Assembly (NCBI RefSeq): GCF_039541875.1
Contig: NZ_BAABHB010000003.1
Location: forward strand, 496,001 to 560,000
Length of the DNA: 64,000 nt
Direction: 5' to 3'
DNA from: Nibrella viscosa
Lineage (GTDB): Bacteria > Bacteroidota > Bacteroidia > Cytophagales > Spirosomataceae
Positions 7,362 through 14,899 of the stretch are shown here, in pieces. The notes under the pieces are model-generated. The model saw nothing but the letters and a program-made list of their open reading frames with translations, had not been told where the DNA came from and did not search any database. Position numbers and translations under genes: made by a program. How positions within the stretch are numbered: position 1 is the first letter of the stretch; each line of letters starts with the position of its first letter.

Positions 7362-8511
7362 GTTTGACGCGGTTTTTGATGTGTTGCTCAACAACGACGT
7401 AATCAATCAGCGGAGCAAAGACATTCATCAGCAGAATGCTCAGCATCACGCCCTCCGGGTAGGCCGGGTTAAAGACCCGTAAGATGACCGTAAAGGCTCC
7501 AATCAGCAGGCCGTATACCCACTTGCCGCGCTCAGTCTGAGCGGCCGAAACGGGATCGGTGGCCATATACACCGCGCCAAACGCAAAGCCGCCGAGCAGC
7601 CAGTGGTAATAGGCCGGCGCATTCATGGCGTTGTTGACCAGCTCGGCAGGGGCAACCAGGTTCAGAAAGGCACCCATAACCCAGGCTCCGGCAAAGCAGG
7701 AGACAATGATCTTCCAGCTTCCTACCCCGGTCACGATCAGGATTAACGCACCGAGCAGGCAGGCAAACACGCTGGTTTCGCCGATGGAGCCCTGCTCAAT
7801 GCCCCAGAACATATCGGAAACGGTGGCCATCTGGCGGTAGTTGGTGTCAAACGTGACCAGGTTGGTGGCACCCGAATAGGCATCGACCACCGCATGGCCG
7901 GGTTCGGGCGACAGATCCGTCCAGACATCCCCCGACATATACGCCGGAAACGCGAAGAACAGAAACGCGCGGGCCAGCAGGGCGGGGTTCATGAAGTTCA
8001 TGCCCGTGCCGCCAAAAATCTCTTTGCCCAGCAATGTACAGAACACCGCGGCCAGCGCTACCATCCAGAGAGGTATGGTTACGGGCAGGGTCAGCGGAAT
8101 CAGTAATCCAGTGACCAGATAGCCTTCGCTGACCTGATGATTGCGCACAATAGCAAACAGAAACTCTACGCCCAGGCCCACGGCATAGGAGACAATGATG
8201 ATGGGCAGCACTTTCCAGAAGCCGAACATGAAGTTGTCGAATAGCGACATCTCCATGCCGTAGGCGCGGTAGTGCTGGTAGCCCACATTCCACATCCCGA
8301 ACAGGAGCGTTGGGATGAGGGCGATGATGACCGTAAACATGGTGCGTTTCATATCCATTGCGTCGCGGATATGCACCCCGTGCCGGGTGGTACTGCCCGG
8401 CACGAACAAAAACGTTTCGAGGGCGTCGAAGGCCGGATGAAACTTCTCGAACCGGCCGCCCTTCTCAAAATGCGGCTTGACCGAGTCTACTAATCGACGA
8501 GCTATTTTCAC
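7354..8511 (-). CDS. nqrB: Na+-translocating NADH:quinone reductase subunit B
   Basis: A 385-residue polytopic membrane protein of usual NqrB length. The covalent FMN motif is DAYSGAT, with acceptor Thr216 by count. Other conserved segments are HIRDAMDMKRTMFTVIIALIPT (membrane entry), GKEIFGGTGMNFMNPALLARAFLFFAFP (about 163-190) and the late ATDPVSAAQTERGKW. NqrB is the main Na+-conducting subunit and also binds riboflavin. It is separated from nqrA by about 119 bp holding a heptad-repeat hairpin and overlaps nqrC at its 3' end. Confidence 0.97.
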   Translation of the reverse strand: MKIARRLVDSVKPHFEKGGRFEKFHPAFDALETFLFVPGSTTRHGVHIRDAMDMKRTMFTVIIALIPTLLFGMWNVGYQHYRAYGMEMSLFDNFMFGFWKVLPIIIVSYAVGLGVEFLFAIVRNHQVSEGYLVTGLLIPLTLPVTIPLWMVALAAVFCTLLGKEIFGGTGMNFMNPALLARAFLFFAFPAYMSGDVWTDLSPEPGHAVVDAYSGATNLVTFDTNYRQMATVSDMFWGIEQGSIGETSVFACLLGALILIVTGVGSWKIIVSCFAGAWVMGAFLNLVAPAELVNNAMNAPAYYHWLLGGFAFGAVYMATDPVSAAQTERGKWVYGLLIGAFTVILRVFNPAYPEGVMLSILLMNVFAPLIDYVVVEQHIKNRVKRA

Positions 8512-8527
8512 GGCAATATTTTACGGT

Positions 8528-8630
8528 TGAGGGTTTGGAAATTTGAATAGTTTCACGTTTAAAATTCCATGTTTCAGGTTATGCCGATACGCCAACAACC
8601 TTGAACATGAAACCTTGAAATTGAAACATT
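8528..8630. repeat. Heptad-repeat hairpin between nqrA and nqrB
   Basis: The left side, 8528-8580, contains TAGTTTCACGTTTAAAATTC and ATGTTTCAGGTT. The right side, 8593-8630, has CAACAACCTTGAACATGAAA then CCTTGAAATTGAAAC, with a 7/14-bp period. The spacer is TACGCCAACAACCT. The arms pair imperfectly. Confidence 0.75.
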
Positions 8631-9989
8631 TTAACCTTCTTTCCTCGCGTATTCGAGCCCTTCGGCAATGATGCGCTGGACGTCGATCTTGGAGGTGCAT
8701 ACAAATTCACAGAGGGCAAAGTCTTCTTCGGCAACTTCGTAGATGCCCAACTGCTCCATGCGTTCGATGTCTTTGGCCAGAATGGCCTTCAGCAGATGAA
8801 CGGGGTAGATGTTCATCGGCAGCACCCGATCGTATTGCCCCGTCAGCACAAAAGCCCGTTTCTCCCCGTGTTCGTTGGTGTCGAGGTTATAGGAACGGGT
8901 GGGTGTGAGCCAGGAGAAGAACGTGCGAGACAGGCTCAGCTTACCAAAGCCGGGCAGTAGCCAGCCCAGAAACTCCGGCTGGTTGCCTTCCGGAATCAGG
9001 GTAAGCTGGTTGGTGTAGAACGACAGGAATTCGGAGGGGGCGGAGGTTGTCCCCGTCAGCACATTTCCCTGAATGTACCGGATAAAGGCATCACCTGTTA
9101 CCCGGCCTTCGGTCACGCTGCTGATGCGCTGGCCGGTCATCATCCGGAAATACTGGGGGGCGGTGACGCTGCTGCCGGTAAGGGCCACGATCCGGTCGGC
9201 GCGGTAACGTCCCTCGCGGAACAGCCGGCCGATAATGATGACATCCTGCGGGTGTACGTACCAGACTACATCGCCTTTCTGAATGGGGTCGATGTGGTGG
9301 ATCTGCACGCCCACGTTGCCGGCCGGGTGCGGTCCCTGGAAGTAGTGAACGCGGCCAACGGCTTCCAGTTCGGCTTCGGTCAGGCTTTCGGGCAGGCTGC
9401 GGCCAAAGCTTAGGTGCAGCTTACCGTTGGCCAGTTGCCGGAGTACGACCAGACCCGTCAGAAAGTTCTCTTTTTCCAGGCCGATGATATACCCCAGGTC
9501 CGGTGCCAGCGGAGCCGTATCGAAACCCGATACAAAAATGGCTTTAGGTGTATCCAGCGGATTAGCGATAAGCGAAAACGGACGCTGCCGGATATAAGAC
9601 CAACAGCCACTGTCGAGCAACTGCTGGAGAATATCCTGCCGGTTCAGGTTGGCGGGGTTCGCCCGGATGTACTCCACGTAGCGGGTCTCATCCTTATCAG
9701 GCAGAATCCGGATTTCGAGGATGCGCCGTTTTTCGCCCCTGAGTACCTCAATCACTTCCCCGCTGACGGGCGAGGTAAACCGCAGGGTAGGCCGGGTCTT
9801 GTCAAAATAAATCGCCTGGCCTGCCAGCACATTGTCGCCCACTTCGACCAACACTTTGGGTATTACATCCAGAAAATCCGGGGGTCGGAGTGCGACTACT
9901 TCAGATAGAGGGGTGTCGGAAAGCGTTTTGTTGGGACTACCTGCAAGTTTTATATCAAATCCTTTTTTAATTGCAATTGGCTTGGCCAT
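8631..9989 (-). CDS. nqrA: Na+-translocating NADH:quinone reductase subunit A
   Basis: A 452-residue cytoplasmic subunit started at the ATG at 9987-9989 (MAKPIAIKKGFDIKLAG), the standard NqrA N-terminus; an upstream in-frame extension of 11 residues is not family-like. Features are VEVGDNVLAGQAIYFDK, SPVSGEVIEVLRGEKRRILEI (biotinyl-lipoyl-like sandwich), and the quinone-binding C-terminal half with LTGQYDRVLPMNIYP and CEFVCTSKIDVQRI. It is the promoter-proximal gene of the operon nqrABCDEF-apbE. The only hydrophobic stretches are short, consistent with a soluble subunit docking on NqrB. Confidence 0.96.
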   Translation of the reverse strand: MAKPIAIKKGFDIKLAGSPNKTLSDTPLSEVVALRPPDFLDVIPKVLVEVGDNVLAGQAIYFDKTRPTLRFTSPVSGEVIEVLRGEKRRILEIRILPDKDETRYVEYIRANPANLNRQDILQQLLDSGCWSYIRQRPFSLIANPLDTPKAIFVSGFDTAPLAPDLGYIIGLEKENFLTGLVVLRQLANGKLHLSFGRSLPESLTEAELEAVGRVHYFQGPHPAGNVGVQIHHIDPIQKGDVVWYVHPQDVIIIGRLFREGRYRADRIVALTGSSVTAPQYFRMMTGQRISSVTEGRVTGDAFIRYIQGNVLTGTTSAPSEFLSFYTNQLTLIPEGNQPEFLGWLLPGFGKLSLSRTFFSWLTPTRSYNLDTNEHGEKRAFVLTGQYDRVLPMNIYPVHLLKAILAKDIERMEQLGIYEVAEEDFALCEFVCTSKIDVQRIIAEGLEYARKEG

Positions 9990-10014
9990 AATCCTACTCA
10001 ATCTTTTTATCTTA

Positions 10015-10044
10015 CAAATCAATCACGATTTGCCAAAAATCAAA
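10015..10044 (-). promoter_or_regulatory. Candidate promoter of the nqr operon
   Basis: On the minus strand TTTG (10044-10041) is followed after 18 bases by TTGATTTG (10022-10015), one mismatch from the Bacteroidota -7 box TAnnTTTG. The -7 box ends 26 bases before the nqrA ATG. This is a sequence match only. Confidence 0.4.
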
Positions 10045-10129
10045 GAAAAAAAGGGAAAAGATTGTAGAAAAATAGTTTCGGGTAGCTAATCGGCTGACAG
10101 GCAGGTGGTTTAAAGTTAGGACTCCGGCG

Positions 10130-10395
10130 ACTCTGCCGGGAGTGGCGGGAACCGGTTACCAGCGGAATTATCCAGGGAGTATTCACTTCCCTGCGGCAGC
10201 ATAAACTCAACTGTGGTCTTACCATCAACCGGATTTGGATAGTTGCGCAGTACCATCGCATTATCTGGGCTCTGCCACCGGCAAACAGAAGCCATTCGTA
10301 GGTAGTACTCACGAAATTGTGACCACCGGCTTAGAACCCGAATTTGGTGTTCCCTGTGGGCGCAGTGGCCCCTTCCAGCATTTTTTTCTACAAAT
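10130..10395 (-). pseudogene. Relic of a type IX secretion cargo gene (C-terminal part)
   Basis: Two short frames on the minus strand add up to the end of a secreted T9SS protein. At about 10395-10290 one frame reads ATAPTGNTKFGF, then a stop, then AGGHNFVSTTYEWLLFAGG, which resembles the region preceding the sorting domain in large Spirosoma-type extracellular proteins. From about 10262 another frame reads LRNYPNPVDGKTTVEF followed by MLPQGSEYSL, the start of a type A C-terminal sorting domain. The sorting domain then breaks off into unrelated sequence. At least one stop and one frameshift or deletion are needed to join the parts, and no N-terminal portion is present, so this is a dead fragment. 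Family attribution rests on motif recognition. Confidence 0.6.
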
Positions 10396-10439
10396 ATGGT
10401 GTCGCTACACGACAAATACGGCTAAACTACCTCAGGTTG

Positions 10440-10620
10440 GTTACCTGAACTGAGCCATGCAACAAAGCCTCAGGAAAAGGAGATTCTCCGACTGTGCCCG
10501 CAGTTCGTCATTGGTCATTACATCATCCCTCAGGCTGTCATTGGCGAGTTGTTTTTGTAGTCAGATGGCAAGGAAGTCTTTCTTTTTGTTACGGAGCAGC
10601 TCGGTAACGCTGGTAGCCAT
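10440..10620 (-). pseudogene. Relic of an RsbR-type (RsbRD N-terminal) regulator
   Basis: From an ATG at 10618-10620 the frame reads MATSVTELLRNKKKDFLAI, a TGA stop at 10561-10563, then LQKQLANDSLRDDVMTNDEL and RAQSENLLFL. This resembles the helical N-terminal domain of RsbR/RsbRD proteins, in which the stop position is normally Trp, so TGG to TGA is the simplest reading. The STAS domain expected downstream is absent. It is probably a truncated, inactivated stressosome-type sensor. Confidence 0.5.
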
Positions 10621-10713
10621 ATGTACATAATTTGTCCAGGTTAAAAGTTGAGGATAAAACCATAACCAAAGACAGAGATTATTAAATGAGACCGCCGGCT
10701 GTTGACGATCGAT

Positions 10714-10941
10714 CTATTGAGAATTGCCTTTTCCCTTCACATTTATGACAAACAGAAGCGCCAGCGAGCAGGTAGCGACCAGCGAGAAAAAAAGCGATCC
10801 GCCCGGAAAATCAGCCATAACCGGAGGAACTGACCGATGAGGGACTATGTGATGCGAAAAAGTAAGATGCTGAACGGCCAGCAGGCTTAGCGCAAAGAGC
10901 ACCATGAGACAAAAACGCACCGTCTCGTTTTTAACTTTCAT
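10714..10941 (-). CDS. Small membrane protein of unknown function
   Basis: A 75-residue protein started at the ATG at 10939-10941 (MKVKNETVRFCLMVLFALSL). A longer frame upstream is basic and aromatic and looks like untranslated sequence. There are two predicted membrane helices (residues 9-25 and about 48-68, LFFSLVATCSLALLFVI) joined by a His-rich loop (HLTFSHHIVPH), with a basic tail KGKGNSQ. No family was recognised. It lies in a decayed stretch next to two pseudogene relics. The 370 bp upstream to 11311 hold no convincing gene or RNA. Confidence 0.45.
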   Translation of the reverse strand: MKVKNETVRFCLMVLFALSLLAVQHLTFSHHIVPHRSVPPVMADFPGGSLFFSLVATCSLALLFVINVKGKGNSQ

Positions 10942-11311
10942 AACGTTTGTTCGATGTTCAGTTGGGTGTGGCTGGTATGGCTGCAAATAAAATACATAAG
11001 TACGAATAACGAACAATCGATTTAGCGAAAGGTTACTGTTTGCCAAAAGCGGCTCACCGAACGAATACATAGCGCACAGGTACTGGCTTTCATTTGACTA
11101 AAATGATTTGGAGATGGCCCTTAATTAGGGTCTAACTTACAAGTAAAGGTGATTAGTCGTTGGTATGTACATACTAACAGACGGTTTTTTGGTCGTTTCA
11201 AACCTAAAAATATAGATTTCGTACGAACCGGCTTGACTGGTATGGTTTACCTGAATAGATTTCTCTCCTCTGTACAATCCGCTTACCCCCTCATCATTAC
11301 TCTTTGATATT

Positions 11312-11746
11312 ATGGAAAACACGACCCCTATCTTAGCAATTACAGGTAATCCGAACGATCAGGCCAGGCTGGTAAAAGCCTTGCATCAGCACGGAATAAT
11401 CGTAACAGGGTTATTCACCCTGTTTGCCTGTGTTGCTCAGGCTTACCTGGATTCGCAGTTGCAGGACATTGGACTGCCTCCAACTCATATCCTGATTGAT
11501 CTGGATATGGGCTATCAGCCGGCGATAGATATCGTGTCTGTTCTACAGCAGCATACGTTAACCGCTCAGGTGCCGATTATTGTCTACAGCCAGTATGGTA
11601 GTGACTGCCTCCTGGAGTTGCTTGATGCCCAGGGCGTAACGGCTTATATCCACCGAACGACGTATACTTCCCTAGCCGAGGATCTTCATGCCTTTCTGGA
11701 AAATTACAGCCGGACTTGGGCGTCAAAGCCGCTTCGGGCGGCCTGA
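11312..11746 (+). CDS. Degenerate response-regulator receiver-like protein
   Basis: A 144-residue stand-alone domain with a CheY-like alternation: ILAITGNPNDQARLVKALHQ (beta1/alpha1), THILIDLDM with an Asp where the phospho-acceptor would be, VPIIVYSQYG (beta4), and GVTAYIHRTTY (beta5). The acidic pair normally at the end of beta1 is replaced by Asn-Pro-Asn, and the conserved Lys of beta5 is replaced by Arg (IHRT). It may therefore be a pseudo-receiver that does not take phosphate. No output domain is attached and no histidine kinase is adjacent. The ATG at 11312 is the natural start. Confidence 0.6.
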   Translation: MENTTPILAITGNPNDQARLVKALHQHGIIVTGLFTLFACVAQAYLDSQLQDIGLPPTHILIDLDMGYQPAIDIVSVLQQHTLTAQVPIIVYSQYGSDCLLELLDAQGVTAYIHRTTYTSLAEDLHAFLENYSRTWASKPLRAA

Positions 11747-11919
11747 GCGCCGGCTGGCACAACAGCTTTGGCAAGGTTATTGCCGTAAGGTAAACAGCAG
11801 GCTTTACATCAGATCCTGCTTATAGGAGGAACTCGTTCCGGGCGTCAGGTACGTGCAACTAGAATGGAAGTAAGTGGCACTGGACCATCCTCCAACTTAC
11901 TCAACTAATACGCAACGTT

Positions 11920-12141
11920 ATGAAAACTGAATGGTTGTATACGATTTGTGTGGGGACATTAGTACTCGTTTTTGTAGCAATGCTCCTCAACTGCTTTATG
12001 ATGAAGGATTACGGCATGGGTACCCTGGTGTGCCTGGGTTTTCTGGTGGGATACCGCTTTTGCGATCGGAATATTGTGTTGCATGAAGAGCAACAGATTA
12101 TGGAAGAAGTGGAACAGCGTGAGCGCTCGAACGTGTCCTGA
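11920..12141 (+). CDS. Small two-helix membrane protein
   Basis: A 73-residue protein, MKTEWLYTICVGTLVLVFVA. Two hydrophobic segments (residues 6-26 and about 33-47) are followed by a charged tail with EEQQIMEEVEQRER, probably cytoplasmic and helical. No family was recognised. A perfect 22-bp terminator hairpin begins 19 bp after its stop, which supports a real transcript end here. The 173 bp upstream contain no recognisable gene. Confidence 0.5.
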   Translation: MKTEWLYTICVGTLVLVFVAMLLNCFMMKDYGMGTLVCLGFLVGYRFCDRNIVLHEEQQIMEEVEQRERSNVS

Positions 12142-12159
12142 TGAACACGCGAACGTATA

Positions 12160-12208
12160 GTAAAGCAAAACAGCCCGGCAGTGTTTCTGCCGGGCTGTTT
12201 TGCTTTAC
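12160..12208. terminator. Strong bidirectional terminator
   Basis: A perfect 22-bp stem, with arms built on AAAGCAAAACAGCCCGGCAG and its complement, encloses a 5-base loop TGTTT. T-rich arms on both sides fit the convergent genes at 11920-12141 (+) and 12232-13440 (-). Confidence 0.9.
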
Positions 12209-12231
12209 CGGATTATCCGGGGTAGGTAGCT

Positions 12232-13440
12232 TTACAGGTAGTCGACCAGTCGGCGCCCTCCCAGGGCGTTCTGAAATTCTTTCCGGAGCAGCGCCCGCCG
12301 GCGCCTGGGATGCGTGGCGACCAGGAGCGCCCGCATCTTCAGCAGAAACCCCGCCAGCAGATACAGGAAGAATAACCCGCCGAGAATCATCAGCGACTGG
12401 GTATTGGTTATGTTGCGGTGGAACAGAAAGAACAGGACGATGTTGAACAGTGAGGTTCCGCACAAAAGCGCGGTAGCGCCGGCATGAGACAGCCCGTTGT
12501 CCAGCAGAATATGGTGCATGTGGTTGCGGTCGGCCGAAAACGGCGACCGGCCGGCCAGAATCCGGACCATGAATACCCGCAGGGTATCAAAAATAGGAAT
12601 GATCAGGATCACGATGGCAATAATCGGTGCGTCGAAGAAGGAGGTTGGGTCAAAACGATACGATGAGTTCAGGTTTATAAACCGTACCGCGAAGAACGCG
12701 AGCAGAAACCCGATAATTAGTGAGCCGGTATTGCCCATGAAGATCTTGCTGGTTTTTGAAAAATTAAACCGCAGAAAGCCGATTAGGGCTCCAGCCAGGG
12801 TAAAGGCCAGACAGGCCATAGCAAAATGGTTGGTTACCAGAAACCAGGCACCAAATGTGCCGCTGGCCAGGGTAGCCACTCCGCCGGCCAGCCCGTCGAT
12901 GCCGTCGATCAGGTTAATGGCGTTGGTCAGGGCAATAAAAATAAAGCAGGTGAGGGCTACACTGATGACCTCCTCAATATGGTTGAAGCCCATAATGCCG
13001 TAGAGGTAATCGACGCGCAGATCACCAAAAAACACCAGGATAAGCGCCGGTAAGACCTGAAAGAAAATCTTTTTGTTCGGATCTATACCGACCAGATCAT
13101 CTTTGATCCCGATAAAGAAGAGGATGGTCATGCCGACAATCGACAGGTTGGTCCGGTAAATATCAGTCTGATCGATGCTGGGCCAGAGAAAATAGCTGAT
13201 AAGCACGGCGGCAAAGATGGCGATACCCCCAAAGGTGGGCGTGGGTGTTTTATGCGCCCGGCGTTCGCCCGGTTTTTCCATAAGCGCCTTCAGCTCCGAA
13301 ATTTTAATAACGACCGGAATCGATACCACCGAGACAAAACAAGCCACCAGAAACGAAAGCATACACTGGTAGAAGCCCAGCATAAACAATTCGTCGTTCA
13401 GCTTATTTTGGATAAAGGCTAGCAGTAAATCAAGATTCAT
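12232..13440 (-). CDS. WecA/TagO-type undecaprenyl-phosphate sugar-1-phosphate transferase
   Basis: A 402-residue polytopic membrane protein of glycosyltransferase family 4 (MraY/WecA). Catalytic motifs are GIKDDLVGID (DDxxD-like, about residues 110-119), NAINLIDGIDGLAGG (about 173-187) and the sugar-selectivity loop SADRNHMHHILLDNG (about 300-314), whose HxHH pattern is typical of WecA/TagO rather than MraY. It should attach HexNAc-1-phosphate to undecaprenyl phosphate and so start glycan assembly. It is the last gene of the polysaccharide locus but separated by 119 bp, and may have its own promoter. The C-terminus carries a basic RRRRALLRKEF tail. Confidence 0.9.
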   Translation of the reverse strand: MNLDLLLAFIQNKLNDELFMLGFYQCMLSFLVACFVSVVSIPVVIKISELKALMEKPGERRAHKTPTPTFGGIAIFAAVLISYFLWPSIDQTDIYRTNLSIVGMTILFFIGIKDDLVGIDPNKKIFFQVLPALILVFFGDLRVDYLYGIMGFNHIEEVISVALTCFIFIALTNAINLIDGIDGLAGGVATLASGTFGAWFLVTNHFAMACLAFTLAGALIGFLRFNFSKTSKIFMGNTGSLIIGFLLAFFAVRFINLNSSYRFDPTSFFDAPIIAIVILIIPIFDTLRVFMVRILAGRSPFSADRNHMHHILLDNGLSHAGATALLCGTSLFNIVLFFLFHRNITNTQSLMILGGLFFLYLLAGFLLKMRALLVATHPRRRRALLRKEFQNALGGRRLVDYL

Positions 13441-13559
13441 AGGGTTGGTTGCTTAAACGACAAGACCTTATCGCAGATGGCAAACAGACTAACATGCAAA
13501 CAATTGCATTTTTTCTGTACTTAACAAGTAATCAAGGTTAAGATAATGTTGTTTTTACC

Positions 13560-14324
13560 TTACGGTTTACCTGGTCCACGGCTGATAAACTGGCCAATTT
13601 TCCGTAAAGGTTTTAACCAGAGGGTAAACACATAGGGTTTTAGCCCGTTCAGGTCCCAGGCGAGTTGGTCTTCCCGGTTGGCCTTCAACCGGTTTTTCAG
13701 CGAACGGTTACTGACTCCCCCGTCCCGCATCACCACCAGCACCTCGGGCAGATAACTGAGGGTAATTTTGTGCTTGTGGATAAAACGCAGCATCAGTTCG
13801 TAATCGGCCGCACTGCGGAGCTGTATGTTAAACAGGCCAAACTGATCATAAATTCGTTTGCGGACAAAAAATGCCGGATGCCCTGGCATCCAGCCCCATT
13901 TAAAAGCTCCCTCCCGGTACAGACCCGATTTCCAATACCGCTTCACCTGTTGGGTATTATCGCGGTTTACATACAGAATATCGCCGTACACTGCATCACT
14001 GCCGGTTTGCCGGAACCGATCTACCACGTGCGCAATGACCTCGTTATCCGGATAAAAATCGTCGGCGTTCAGCAACCCGATTACCTCGCCCGTCGCCATT
14101 CCGATGCCTTTGTTCATGGCATCGTACAGGCCTTTGTCGGGCTCAGACACAAAACGGGCGAGCCGGTGCTCATACGACCGGATAATAGCAACGGTATCGT
14201 CGGTCGACTGGCCGTCAATAACGATATACTCGATATCCGGATACGTCTGATTAAGAATACATTCAATCGTACTCCGGATGGTTTCGGCCCCGTTGAACAC
14301 TACGGTAATGATGGATACTTTCAC
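13560..14324 (-). CDS. Family 2 glycosyltransferase
   Basis: A 254-residue GT-A enzyme. The N-terminal VSIITVVFNGAETIRSTI and YIVIDGQSTDDT form the nucleotide-binding half. GLLNADDFY (about residues 84-92) supplies the DxD-type metal site, preceded by SEPDKGLYDAMNKGI. GWMPGHPAFFVRK is the acceptor-side motif seen in WcaA/WbbD-like enzymes. It overlaps the upstream acetyltransferase gene by 4 bp (ATGA), so the two are translationally coupled. Donor and acceptor are unknown. Confidence 0.9.
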   Translation of the reverse strand: MKVSIITVVFNGAETIRSTIECILNQTYPDIEYIVIDGQSTDDTVAIIRSYEHRLARFVSEPDKGLYDAMNKGIGMATGEVIGLLNADDFYPDNEVIAHVVDRFRQTGSDAVYGDILYVNRDNTQQVKRYWKSGLYREGAFKWGWMPGHPAFFVRKRIYDQFGLFNIQLRSAADYELMLRFIHKHKITLSYLPEVLVVMRDGGVSNRSLKNRLKANREDQLAWDLNGLKPYVFTLWLKPLRKIGQFISRGPGKP

Positions 14325-14899
14325 GCCTTAATCTCTCTTTTTTTTACATACACCGCCGGGTTGCCCTGGTATACGCCATAAGCCTCCAGTGGTCGGGTGG
14401 CAACGGAGCCTACGGCCAGTACGGCATGGGAGTGGCAGGTAACCCCGGGACATACAACTGCTTTGGCCCCAATCCAGACTCCATCTTCCAGCACAATTGG
14501 TTTTACCATCAGGTCGAACGCCGAACGGCGGTAATCGTGATTGCCGGTCAGCAGCATAGCTCCCTGCGACAGACAGGCATGGTTGCCGATGGTGATTGGT
14601 GCCAGATTGTCGATCCACACGTTTTCGCCGATCCAGACATGGTCACCTACCTCCAGAAACCAGGGGTATTTGATGTTTACGGCCGGTTTTATCACCACAA
14701 ACCGACCAAGGCGAGCCCCGAAAAGCTTCAGCAGGGCCACCTTCACGGCTATGGGTATGGGAAGGTACGAATTGAGGAAAACAGCGTTGGTCAGAAACCA
14801 CAGAATGGTTCGCCAGGCCGGCCCCGGCCGATACCAGTTGTTATTGAACCGCGACAGGTCCGTTTTTCCGCTGGTCGTCGGGGAGAAGGTCTTTTCCAT
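14321..14899 (-). CDS. WcaF-like hexapeptide acetyltransferase
   Basis: A 192-residue left-handed beta-helix acyltransferase. The WcaF/NodL-type N-terminus TDLSRFNNNWYRPG is followed by hexapeptide repeats from about residue 85 (VGDHVWIGENVWIDNL, ITIGNHACLSQGAML). The likely catalytic His is in TGNHDY, and VWIGAKAVVCPGV follows. Such enzymes acetylate sugars of exopolysaccharides. The start codon lies inside the end of the upstream glycosyltransferase gene, an overlap of 59 bp; no later ATG precedes the conserved region, so the overlap is probably real. Confidence 0.87.
   Translation of the reverse strand: MEKTFSPTTSGKTDLSRFNNNWYRPGPAWRTILWFLTNAVFLNSYLPIPIAVKVALLKLFGARLGRFVVIKPAVNIKYPWFLEVGDHVWIGENVWIDNLAPITIGNHACLSQGAMLLTGNHDYRRSAFDLMVKPIVLEDGVWIGAKAVVCPGVTCHSHAVLAVGSVATRPLEAYGVYQGNPAVYVKKREIKA

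Noticed and set aside
11137..11322. 61-codon minus-strand open frame
   Set aside because: No hydrophobic pattern, motif or upstream signal, and its start overlaps the receiver-like gene in the opposite direction.
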